Part shown: piece after piece, positions 5,689-12,318 of the stretch
Layout: each line of letters begins with the position of its first letter
How positions within the stretch are numbered: the stretch's first letter is position 1
NCBI GenBank assembly: GCA_021796375.1
Contig: JAJYJF010000022.1
Coordinates: 1-12,931, forward strand
Direction of reading: 5' to 3'
Length of the DNA: 12,931 nt
DNA from: Chloroflexota bacterium
Lineage (GTDB): Bacteria > Chloroflexota > Anaerolineae > Anaerolineales > Anaerolineaceae
Made by a program: the position numbers and the translations under genes
The notes under the pieces: model-generated
The model's database searches: none
Told to the model about the DNA's origin: nothing
What the model saw: only the letters and a program-made list of their open reading frames with translations

Positions 5689-6675
5689 ATGAAAAAGGGA
5701 CGCGTTTTTTCCGGCGCCCGGCCAACCGGACGCCAGCATCTCGGCAACTACCTCGGCGCGATCCAGAACTACGTGGCCCTGCAGGAGGACTACGACTGCG
5801 TTTACTGCATCGTCGACCTGCACGCCCTGACCACCCTCGAGACCACCCTGGACCTGACCAGCAACACGTACGAGATGGCGCTGGACTGGCTCGCGGCCGG
5901 CCTGCGGCCGGATCAATCCATCATCTTTGTCCAGTCCCACGTCCCGCAGGTGACCGAGCTGCACACCATCCTGTCCATGGTCACGCCGATGGGCAAGCTG
6001 ACCGACCTGCCGACCTTCAAAGAAAAGGTCCGCCAGCAGCCGCATAACGTCAACTATGGGCTGCTGGGCTACCCGGTGCTCATGGCCGCCGACATCGTGC
6101 TGTATAAAGCCAACCTCGTGCCGGTCGGCGTGGACCAGGCGCCGCACATAGAGTTCACCCGCGAGACGGTGCGCTCCTTCAACTACCGCTTCAAGACGGA
6201 CGTGCTGATCGAGCCGGAGATGAAGGCGACCGAGTTCCCCAAGGTGATCGGGCTGGACGGCCAGCAGAAGATGAGCAAAAGCCTGAACAATCACATCGAG
6301 CTGGCGGCCACGCCGGAAGAGACGACCAAACTGGTGATGACCATGGTGACCGACCCGCAGCGCGTGCGCCGCACGGACCCGGGCAACCCGGACATCTGCA
6401 ACGTCTTCGCCATGCACAGGGTGTTCTCGAGCGCCGAAGAGGTCGCGATGGTGAACGTCGAGTGCCGGCGAGCCGGCATCGGCTGCGTGGACTGCAAGAA
6501 GATGCTGGCGCGCAATATGAACGCCGCGCTCGGGCCTTTCCGCGAGCGGCGCGCCGCGCTGTCGCAGGACCCGCAGGCCGTCTGGGACGTGCTGCACGAC
6601 GGCGCCCGCCGGGCGCGGGAGATCGCCGAGGCGACCATGGTCGAGGTCCGCGCGGCGGTCGGGCTGGCCAAGTAG
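5689..6675 (+). CDS. trpS: Tryptophanyl-tRNA synthetase
   Basis: TrpRS is a class Ic aminoacyl-tRNA synthetase that charges tRNA-Trp. The 328-residue product has the class I HIGH-equivalent in ARPTGRQHLGNYLG (residues 10-23; H17, G19) and a perfect KMSKS at 194-198. GYPVLMAADIVLYKA and PVGVDQAPHIEFTRE, around residues 126-153, form the Trp and adenylate pocket. IGCVDCKKML near 264-273 is a common bacterial TrpRS C-terminal feature. The length is normal. The start is the only one that keeps the canonical N terminus. An AGAAAGG tract lies 13 nt upstream, longer than the usual spacing. It is 18 nt after the selW-like gene and 5 nt before dtd, so the three probably share one transcript. Confidence 0.97.
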   Translation: MKKGRVFSGARPTGRQHLGNYLGAIQNYVALQEDYDCVYCIVDLHALTTLETTLDLTSNTYEMALDWLAAGLRPDQSIIFVQSHVPQVTELHTILSMVTPMGKLTDLPTFKEKVRQQPHNVNYGLLGYPVLMAADIVLYKANLVPVGVDQAPHIEFTRETVRSFNYRFKTDVLIEPEMKATEFPKVIGLDGQQKMSKSLNNHIELAATPEETTKLVMTMVTDPQRVRRTDPGNPDICNVFAMHRVFSSAEEVAMVNVECRRAGIGCVDCKKMLARNMNAALGPFRERRAALSQDPQAVWDVLHDGARRAREIAEATMVEVRAAVGLAK

Positions 6676-6680
6676 GGCGG

Positions 6681-7118
6681 ATGCGCGCCGTCCTCCAGCG
6701 GGTGATGTCCGGCCGGGTCAGCGTGGGGGGGCAGGCGGTGGCCGAGATCGGCCGCGGGCTGGTGATCCTGCTCGGCATCGGCCCGCAGGACGGCGAGGAG
6801 CAGGCGCGAGCCCTGGTGGATAAAATCGCCCACCTGAGGATCTTCGAAGACGATCAGGAAAAGATGAACCTCTCCGTGCTGGATGTGCGCGGAGAGGCGC
6901 TGGTTGTATCGCAGTTCACCCTGTACGCCGATACGCGCAGGGGCCGGCGGCCTTCCTTCACCGGCGCGGCGCTGCCTCCCCTGGCGGAGCCGCTCGTCGG
7001 GCGCTTCGCGGAGCTGCTGGCGGCGCAGGGCGTCCCCACCAGGCGGGGGGTGTTCGGCGCCCACATGCTGGTCGAGATCGCCAACGACGGCCCGGTGACG
7101 ATCATTCTGGAAGAGTGA
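6681..7118 (+). CDS. dtd: D-aminoacyl-tRNA deacylase
   Basis: Dtd hydrolyses D-amino acids (and Gly) mischarged on tRNA. At 145 residues it has the standard length. The active-site motif SQFTLYAD (77-84) followed by TRRGRRPSF is intact. So is the cross-subunit Gly-cisPro loop in GVFGAHMLVEIANDGPVT (123-140; G137-P138), which enforces chirality in the homodimer. The ATG at 6681 follows a GGGCGG tract, and the trpS stop is only 5 nt upstream. The pairing with trpS is a sensible quality-control grouping because Dtd acts on D-Trp-tRNA among others. No clear terminator follows. The next annotated gene on the other side is convergent. Confidence 0.96.
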   Translation: MRAVLQRVMSGRVSVGGQAVAEIGRGLVILLGIGPQDGEEQARALVDKIAHLRIFEDDQEKMNLSVLDVRGEALVVSQFTLYADTRRGRRPSFTGAALPPLAEPLVGRFAELLAAQGVPTRRGVFGAHMLVEIANDGPVTIILEE

Positions 7119-7181
7119 TTGCGATTGTTAGCGGTAGGTAGCCGGGCACCTGGGAGATTGGGAATTGGAGAGCCGTGAATT

Positions 7182-7219
7182 GTGAAGAGTGAATCGTGAA
7201 TCGTCCCTCCCTATCACCA
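7182..7219. repeat. GTGAAT-rich dispersed repeat, copy A
   Basis: 7188-7219 matches 9018-9049 at 29 of 32 positions (AGTGAAT(C/A)GTGAATCG... to ATCACCA). The 18 bp at 7182-7199 also match the reverse complement of 9051-9068 at 16 positions. Related TTCACC-rich text continues at 7235-7290 and 8085-8101. The 7119-7275 gap contains no gene besides this. Confidence 0.7.
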
Positions 7220-7275
7220 TTGGCAGGTCACGGTTCGCTATTCACTTCAAAATCCCCCAATCCCCTAATCACCGT

Positions 7276-8091
7276 TCACCAATCTTCAATCTCAAATCCT
7301 TTCCACCACGCCGCGTCCACCTGGACGGCGCAGGCGCCGGCGGAGAGCATTTCCCGGCCGTCCTGCCCGGCATACACGCCCCCGCTCCCAATCACCCGCA
7401 ACCCCAGGCCGGCCGCTGCCGCGACCGCTTGCAGCGCGCCGGGGAGAAGCGCCGGCCCGTACAGGCGCCCGTGAATCAGGCGGCCTTCCGGCCCCGGCAG
7501 GGCGCCGCGCGGCGCCGCCAGGCTGACCAGTCCCGCGCCCGCCCGCTGGAGCGCCGGGCCCAGATCCACGACCCGGTCGGGCGGGAGGGAGGCGATCACC
7601 GCCAGCTCTCCCCGCGCGGCCTGGTAGAAGCGGGCCGCCTGGTCCGGGGAGATCTCCGGATGCAGTCCGACCTCGATGCCGGAGACCCCCTCCAGCCCTT
7701 CCAGGCGCCGGACCATGCGTGCCAGCTCCTCGGGCTGGCTGGCGATCAGGTGGACGATGACCGGCATGCCCATGCGCGCCCAGCGGAAGGCATGCGCCCG
7801 CAGCACGGATCGAAACCCCGGGTTGGGCAGGCCGGTGTGCAGCAAAAAACCGCCCGGGAAGGGCACCAGGCAGCGGTTCTCGGCCGGGCGGCGCGGGGCA
7901 AGGCTGACCGGGTTGGTGAAAAAGGCCCCCAGCCGGTCCGGGTCGACGGCCCCGCGGCCGGGGAGCGAAAATCCCAGGCTGCCCGCCGCGTTCAGGAGCG
8001 GGGTAGAAAACTCCAGCCCAGGCGCCGGCGAGACCTCATCTTCAAAGCTCGCCGATCTGCCGATCTCCTTCTCTCCGCATCCCCTGTTCAC
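7276..8091 (-). CDS. Dihydroorotate dehydrogenase (PyrD class 1B)-like protein with degenerate active site
   Basis: The 271-residue frame follows the TIM-barrel plan of class 1B dihydroorotate dehydrogenase. It has TPLLNAAG (30-37), TNPVSLAPR (59-67), TGLPNPGF (86-93), GRLYGPALLP (208-217) and the C-terminal phosphate-binding region VIGSGGVYAGQDGREMLSAG (233-252). Key residues are missing. The Lys of the TKSxTLxPR motif is N60. The NxSCPN segment with the catalytic Cys is replaced by EVGLHP near 140-145. The Lys of VKLSPN is replaced in VIASLPPD. FMN binding may persist, but dihydroorotate oxidation is doubtful. The GTG at 8091 overlaps the preceding small ORF's stop as GTGA, suggesting translational coupling. 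No Met is available until residue 108. A PyrK-like partner lies upstream in the same operon. Confidence 0.7.
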   Translation of the reverse strand: MNRGCGEKEIGRSASFEDEVSPAPGLEFSTPLLNAAGSLGFSLPGRGAVDPDRLGAFFTNPVSLAPRRPAENRCLVPFPGGFLLHTGLPNPGFRSVLRAHAFRWARMGMPVIVHLIASQPEELARMVRRLEGLEGVSGIEVGLHPEISPDQAARFYQAARGELAVIASLPPDRVVDLGPALQRAGAGLVSLAAPRGALPGPEGRLIHGRLYGPALLPGALQAVAAAAGLGLRVIGSGGVYAGQDGREMLSAGACAVQVDAAWWKGFEIEDW

Positions 8092-8267
8092 CCTTCACCA
8101 AATCCTTTTTCGATGCCCATCCCGGCGTCCTTCACCCACTGCGCCAGGGGATCCGGGCTTTCCCCGGCCGGGGCCATGCGCGGCGCCGGCTCAAGCCCGT
8201 CACCCTGCGGCAGGGCCAGATGGATGCCAAAATAAGACGGGAGGTCCGGCTCACCATTCCAGTTCAT
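8088..8267 (-). CDS. Small 59-aa protein between the PyrK-like and PyrD-like genes
   Basis: The ATG at 8267 overlaps the end of the PyrK-like gene by 17 nt, and its TGA overlaps the GTG start of the PyrD-like gene by 4 nt, the spacing of a coupled operon. The product begins MNWNGEPDLPSYFGIHLALP and ends near QWVKDAGMGIEKGFGEG. Codon third positions are mostly G/C, like its neighbours, and the composition is protein-like rather than a low-complexity shadow. No family is recognised. It may be a small subunit or simply bridge the two genes. Its last few codons overlap TTCACC-rich repeat-like DNA, which is a caution. Confidence 0.45.
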   Translation of the reverse strand: MNWNGEPDLPSYFGIHLALPQGDGLEPAPRMAPAGESPDPLAQWVKDAGMGIEKGFGEG

Positions 8268-8946
8268 CCAGATCGAAAACCGGGCCGTCGCGGCAGGCGT
8301 AGCGGTAGCCGCGGCGGGCGCGGACCGCGCAGGCCCCGCATTCCGCCATCCCCCCGCACGGGAGGGGAACGTCGACCAGCACCTGGGCCGGGAAGGGCAG
8401 CCGCTTCCCGGCGCCCCATCCCAGCAGGGAGCGCAGCCCGGCCAGCCCGCCCGGAGACGCCGCCAGGGCCAGGGCATCGGCCCACCCGAGCGCCTCGGGC
8501 AGCGATTCGAGGGGCGCGACCTCCAGCGCGTTCGGCCAGCGGTCCAGGGCGCCTTCCAATCCGCCGGAGAACAGGATGGCCGCGCATCCGCGCGAGATCG
8601 CGGTGGTGATGGCCGGGCGCAGCCTGGCGGGGCTTCCATCCAGACAGGCAAACGCTGCCCGGCGGGCCGCCTCCGGGAGCGCAAAGCCGCGCCCCAGCGG
8701 GCCGTTCAGCGCGAGGACGCTTCCCGGCAACCATGCCCGCGGCAGTCCCGGGCCGGCGCTGAAGCCGTCACGTTCGATGGCGGTGGGGAAGAGGCGGTAG
8801 GGCAGCGCTGCGGCGCGGTCGGCCGGGTCGCTGGCTAGCACGTACTGCCCGGGAGCCGGGACGCCCGGCGCGGGGCACTGAATCCGGGCAGCCAGCTCCC
8901 CGTTCTCCTCCCACACCCCGGTAATTTTCCCCATGCTGCGGCCCAT
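8251..8946 (-). CDS. PyrK-like [2Fe-2S] electron-transfer protein, degenerate in its flavin/NAD motifs
   Basis: The 231-residue product resembles PyrK, the FAD/[2Fe-2S] subunit that passes electrons between NAD(H) and PyrD in class 1B enzymes. The C terminus carries the cluster motif C197-x5-C203-x2-C206-x11-C218, followed by RDGPVFDLDELEW, very like the PyrK ending. N-terminally, GQYVLASDP (33-41) and PLGRGFALPEAARRAAFACL (83-102) follow the FNR-type barrel and nucleotide-binding order. However, the FAD-binding RPFS motif appears only as YRLFP (50-54), and the glycine-rich GGGxG NAD motif is replaced by CLDGSP (101-106). So the cluster is kept while nucleotide sites look weakened. The ATG at 8946 is chosen because the predicted transcript starts about 4 nt earlier; M5 (8934) is an alternative. 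It heads an operon with the 59-aa and PyrD-like genes. Confidence 0.7.
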   Translation of the reverse strand: MGRSMGKITGVWEENGELAARIQCPAPGVPAPGQYVLASDPADRAAALPYRLFPTAIERDGFSAGPGLPRAWLPGSVLALNGPLGRGFALPEAARRAAFACLDGSPARLRPAITTAISRGCAAILFSGGLEGALDRWPNALEVAPLESLPEALGWADALALAASPGGLAGLRSLLGWGAGKRLPFPAQVLVDVPLPCGGMAECGACAVRARRGYRYACRDGPVFDLDELEW

Positions 8947-8956
8947 ACGCGAAGCA

Positions 8957-8985
8957 ATCCTAGCATGAACGGCGCGAGAAGGCAA
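8957..8985 (-). promoter_or_regulatory. Promoter of the PyrK-like/PyrD-like operon
   Basis: On the minus strand TTGCCT (8980-8985), a 17-bp spacer and TAGGAT (8957-8962) with an upstream TGC (extended -10). The predicted start near 8950 leaves only about 4 nt before the ATG at 8946, so the transcript would be nearly leaderless. Confidence 0.6.
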
Positions 8986-9017
8986 CTGGCGAAATGGGGG
9001 AAGCGTGATGCGTGGTC

Positions 9018-9068
9018 AGTGAATAGTGAATCGTCCTTCCCAATCACCAATCACTACTCACTCTTCAC
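9018..9068. repeat. GTGAAT-rich dispersed repeat, copy B, with inverted arms
   Basis: 9018-9049 matches copy A (7188-7219) at 29 of 32 positions. Its right end, TCACTACTCACTCTTCAC (9051-9068), is an imperfect inverted repeat of its left end. The two copies lie just outside either end of the PyrK/PyrD-like operon. No gene is seen here. Confidence 0.7.
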
Positions 9069-9077
9069 GCTTGCCGG

Positions 9078-9083
9078 TACAAT
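9078..9083 (+). promoter_or_regulatory. -10 box of the selD operon
   Basis: TACAAT lies 10 nt before the ATG at 9094, with no convincing -35. The tract AAGGGA (9084-9089) looks like a Shine-Dalgarno site. If this -10 is used the transcript would start near 9090 and lose that site, so either the promoter lies elsewhere or the mRNA is nearly leaderless. Confidence 0.4.
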
Positions 9084-9093
9084 AAGGGACAGA

Positions 9094-10167
9094 ATGAGCG
9101 AACCTATCCAATCGACTTCCGGGCGGCAGATCCGTCTGACCAGCCTGTCCAGCTGTGCTGGCTGAGCGTCCAAGCTAAGCGCGGAAGCGCTGGCGCAGGT
9201 CCTGCGCCCGGTACAAAACCTGTATGCCCCCGAAGACTATCCCGACCTGCTCGTCGGGCTTGGGTCTCCGGACGATGCTGCCGTCTGGCGGCTGGACGGC
9301 GAGCGCGCGCTGGTGGTGACCACCGACTTTTTCACCCCGGTGGTGGACGATCCTTACGATTACGGCGCGATTGCCGCGGCCAACAGCCTCTCGGACGTGT
9401 ACGCCATGGGAGGGAAACCTTTCCTGGCGCTGAACATCGCCGCCCTGCCGGTGGATTTGCCGGCCGAGATCGCGGGCGAAATCATGCGCGGCGGGGCGGA
9501 GAAAGCGCGCCAGGCCGGGGTGGTGATCGCCGGCGGCCACACGGTCCAGGATAAGGAGCCCAAGTACGGGCTGGTGGTGGTGGGGATGGCCGACCCGGGG
9601 AGGATGATCACCAAAGCCGGGGCGCGCCCCGGAGACCGCCTGGTGATGACCAAGCCGCTGGGCTTCGGGGTCACCACCACGGCGCTCAAGCGCGGCCAGG
9701 CGGCGGCCGCCGACGTGGCGGATGCCGTGCGCTGGATGGTGGCGCTGAACGACCGCGCCTCGTCGCTGGCGCTGTCCTGCGGCGTGCGCAGCGGCACGGA
9801 CGTGACCGGGTACAGCCTGCTCGGACACGGCCTTGAAATGGCGCGGGCCTCCGGAGTGGGGCTGCGCCTGGCGATGCGGCGCATCCCCTTCCTGGCCGGC
9901 GCGGCGCGCTACGCGCAGCTGGGAGCATTCCCGGGCGGCACGATCGAAAACCAGGCGTTTTTCAGCCCCGACGTGCGCTTTGACCCGGCGATCGATGACC
10001 GCCAGCAGCTGCTGCTCTTCGACACGCAGACCAGCGGCGGGCTGCTGCTGGCCGTCCCGGGCAGCGCCCTGGCAGACCTGAAAGAACGGGCTGCCCGGAT
10101 GGACCAGCCGGTCTGGGAGATCGGCGAGGTCGTCCCGGGCAGCGGCATCGAGGTAGTGCTGGAGTAG
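9094..10167 (+). CDS. selD: Selenide, water dikinase SelD, itself a selenoprotein (Sec24)
   Basis: SelD makes selenophosphate from selenide and ATP, the selenium donor for selenocysteine (and selenouridine) synthesis. Reading TGA at 9163-9165 as Sec gives 357 residues, a normal length. The N-terminal SSCAG-U24-ASK27 aligns with the GCGCK region of E. coli SelD, where Cys17 and Lys20 are catalytic; the Sec/Cys-x2-Lys spacing is conserved. Downstream are GSPDDAAVW, TDFFTPVVDDPYDYGAIAAA, SLSDVYAMGG, the ATP/metal-binding AGGHTVQDKEPKYGL and LLFDTQTSGGLL, all characteristic. The start has AAGGGA 4 nt upstream. Ignoring Sec would leave only a frame from GTG 9313, missing the active site. Hairpins right after the UGA are SECIS candidates. 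The LysM/M23 gene starts 26 nt downstream. Confidence 0.96.
9178..9208 (+). promoter_or_regulatory. Candidate bacterial SECIS region in selD (two adjacent hairpins)
   Basis: Two hairpins follow the UGA. AGCGC-GGAA-GCGCT (9178-9191) puts its loop G 18 nt after the UGA. GGCGCAG-GTC-CTGCGCC (9192-9208), a 7-bp stem with a 3-nt loop, puts its loop G 34 nt after. Both have a G at the 5' side of the loop. The second resembles the selW-like hairpin (loop GTT). Sequence alone does not decide which SelB reads. Confidence 0.55.
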
Positions 10168-10193
10168 CCCATACCCCCGCACGGGAACCCATC

Positions 10194-11378
10194 ATGAACG
10201 AAAGGCACACGCCTCTCCCCCCGCCAGGCGACGGCCGCGCTTCGCGCGCCGATGAACCGGCGCTTGCCCGCCTGTGGGAAGCCATCGTCGAGCTCGGGCT
10301 GGACGAGGTCGTGCAGCGAATCGGCACGGGGATCCTCTCCCTGGCGCTGTTCCTGGTCGTGATCTGGGTGATGAGCCGGTTTTACATCCAGGGCCCGGCG
10401 CGCCTGCCGGATGTCATCGCCTTCTCCCCGATCCTCCCGACCGCCACGCCGGAGCTGATCCCCACCCCGGACGGCCTGAGCCTGGCCTCCCTGCCCGCAG
10501 CGGGCATCTCGCGCCAGGCGCTGATGCACACCAATATGCCCTCCCGGCCGCGGTCCGAAATTGAGCAATATACCGTCCAGACCGGGGATACGATCTTCGG
10601 GATCGCCGCGCAGTTCAACCTGCTCCCGCAGACGATCCTGTGGAGCAACTTCGACGTGCTGGCCGATGACCCCGGGCGGCTGCTGCCCGGACAGGTGCTG
10701 AACATCCTGCCCGTGGATGGGGTTCTCTACCAGTGGCGGGAAGGGGATGGGCTGAACGCGGTGGCGAAGTTTTTCAGCGTCAGCCCGGAGGATATCATCG
10801 ACTGGCCGGGCAACCATCTCAACCGGGCCGCGCTGGGCGATCTTTCCAAGCCGAATATCCCCGCGAAAACCGAGCTGGTGATCCCCGGCGGCACGCGGCC
10901 GTTCACCGCCTGGACGGCCGCGCGCGTGGTGCGGACCGATCCGTCCGCCGGGAAATCGATCGGCGCGGGAGCCTGCTCCAAGGTGGTCGAGGGTGCGATC
11001 GGAAGCGGCAAATTCATCTGGCCGGTGACCGACCATACCATCTCCGGCAGCGGCTACAGCCCGGAGATCAACTACCCGGCGGTCGATATCGGCAGGCAGG
11101 CGGGCAGCCCGGTCTTCGCCGCCGATAACGGGGTGGTCGTCTACGCCGGGGACAGCAGCCCCGCGTACGGGAACCTGGTGATCATCGACCACGGCGACGG
11201 GTGGCAGTCGCTCTACGCTCACCTGGGCGCGATCGCCGTGACCTGCGGCCAGAGCCTGGCCCAGGGAGCCCAGATCGGCACCGTCGGAACGTCTGGGACC
11301 CCCGCCACACCCTACCTGCTCTTCGAGCTGCGCAGCGATACCCAGGGAACCGTGAACCCGCTCGACTTCCTCCCTTAG
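10194..11378 (+). CDS. Membrane-anchored LysM and M23 (LytM)-like protein lacking zinc ligands
   Basis: The 394-residue product has a cytoplasmic N terminus (1 to about 45), one transmembrane segment (about 46-63, GILSLALFLVVIWVM) and a Pro/Thr-rich linker. A LysM domain starts at YTVQTGDTIFGIAAQF (from 126), and a second, weaker LysM-like repeat at YQWREGDGLNAVAKFF (from 179). The C-terminal M23 fold (about 275-394) keeps the frame GSPVFAADNGVVVYAG...AYGNLVIIDHG...YAHL. The usual HxxxD is N293-YPAV-D298, and the usual HLHFE is YLLFE (374-378). Two zinc-binding His residues and one accessory His are therefore gone, though H343 of YAHL remains. Peptidoglycan cleavage is unlikely. Family precedent (EnvC, NlpD) suggests a wall-binding or amidase-regulating role; this is inference. 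It lies 26 nt after selD and 7 nt before the kinase gene. Confidence 0.85.
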   Translation: MNERHTPLPPPGDGRASRADEPALARLWEAIVELGLDEVVQRIGTGILSLALFLVVIWVMSRFYIQGPARLPDVIAFSPILPTATPELIPTPDGLSLASLPAAGISRQALMHTNMPSRPRSEIEQYTVQTGDTIFGIAAQFNLLPQTILWSNFDVLADDPGRLLPGQVLNILPVDGVLYQWREGDGLNAVAKFFSVSPEDIIDWPGNHLNRAALGDLSKPNIPAKTELVIPGGTRPFTAWTAARVVRTDPSAGKSIGAGACSKVVEGAIGSGKFIWPVTDHTISGSGYSPEINYPAVDIGRQAGSPVFAADNGVVVYAGDSSPAYGNLVIIDHGDGWQSLYAHLGAIAVTCGQSLAQGAQIGTVGTSGTPATPYLLFELRSDTQGTVNPLDFLP

Positions 11379-11385
11379 GAGCACC

Positions 11386-12318
11386 ATGATCCTGACCGTG
11401 ACCGCCAACTCAGCGCTGGATAAAGTGATTTTCATTGAGGAGTTCATCCCCACCACCGACATGCGCTCGCGCTGGATGGTCGAGAGCGTGGGAGGAAAGG
11501 GCTTCGATACCTCCGTGGTGCTGAAATCGATGGGCATCGACACCCTGGCGCTCGGGATCATGGCCGGCTTCACCGGAAAACAGCTGGAGCGGGTGCTCGA
11601 ACGCTACGGGTTCCCGCTCGACTTGGTCTGGGTGGATGGCGAAACCCGGGTGGCGAACGTGATCGTCGAGACCCTTCACTACCGCCAGAGCCACGTCACC
11701 TCTCCGGGGTACCCGGCATCGGAGGTGGCAGCCGCAGAGCTGTCCCGCCGCTTCTGCGCCCACCTGCCCGGCGCCAGCTGGGCTGTCGCCGGGGGATCGC
11801 TGCCCGAGGGGATCCGGCCTGATTTTTACGCCCGCCTGATCGAGCTGGCGAATCAGGCAGGAAAACCGTTCCTGCTGGACTGCGCCGGGGAGCCCATGCG
11901 GCTGGCGGCGGCCGCCAGGCCGGCCGTGATGAAGATGAACCGGTCCGAGCTCGGCCAGACGTTTGGGGTCCGGGCGGGTGGGGTGGAAGAGCTGGCTGCT
12001 GCGATCCGCGATTTTCGCGCCGCGCGAGACCTGCCGGCGCTGGTCGTCACCTGCGGGAAGGATGGGCTGCTCGCGTCGACCCCCGAGGGCGAGTTCCTGG
12101 CGGCCAGTCCCCCGCAGGAGGAAATCAATTCCGCCGGCGCAGGCGACGCCGCTTCCGCGGCCATCCCCTGGCGCCTCTCGCTGGGCGAGCCCTGGCCGGA
12201 AGCCCTGCGCTGGGGGGCGGCGGTCAGCGCGGCAGTGGTGCTCACCCCGGGGACGGCGGACTGCAGCCCCGCCGACGTGGCGCGCATCCTGCCGGATACG
12301 CGGGTCCGGCGGCTCTGA
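11386..12318 (+). CDS. PfkB-family sugar kinase (1-phosphofructokinase/LacC-like)
   Basis: The 310-residue product belongs to the ribokinase/PfkB family and most resembles the FruK/LacC branch that phosphorylates sugar phosphates. It has TANSALDKV at the N terminus (6-14; the branch usually has TxNPALD), GGKG (36-39), MKMNRSELG (about 184-192; usually KPNxxEL) and the anion-hole motif NSAGAGDAAS (248-257) with catalytic base D254. Two features are atypical. GGKG is followed by FDTS rather than the usual xNVA, and GAGD by AAS rather than SFV. Substrate therefore should not be assumed to be fructose 1-phosphate. AGGAG (11377-11381) lies 4 nt before the ATG and overlaps the stop of the LysM gene, so the two are translated from one message. 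Confidence 0.88.
   Translation: MILTVTANSALDKVIFIEEFIPTTDMRSRWMVESVGGKGFDTSVVLKSMGIDTLALGIMAGFTGKQLERVLERYGFPLDLVWVDGETRVANVIVETLHYRQSHVTSPGYPASEVAAAELSRRFCAHLPGASWAVAGGSLPEGIRPDFYARLIELANQAGKPFLLDCAGEPMRLAAAARPAVMKMNRSELGQTFGVRAGGVEELAAAIRDFRAARDLPALVVTCGKDGLLASTPEGEFLAASPPQEEINSAGAGDAASAAIPWRLSLGEPWPEALRWGAAVSAAVVLTPGTADCSPADVARILPDTRVRRL

Noticed and set aside
8935..8985. TTG start at 8985 for the PyrK-like gene
   Set aside because: That start overlaps the -35 box and lies upstream of the predicted transcription start. ATG 8946 fits the promoter and the family N terminus.
9909..11573. 554-residue minus-strand open frame across the selD end, LysM/M23 and kinase genes
   Set aside because: Composition shadow. 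It crosses three supported genes, shows no family motifs and has no promoter or Shine-Dalgarno site.
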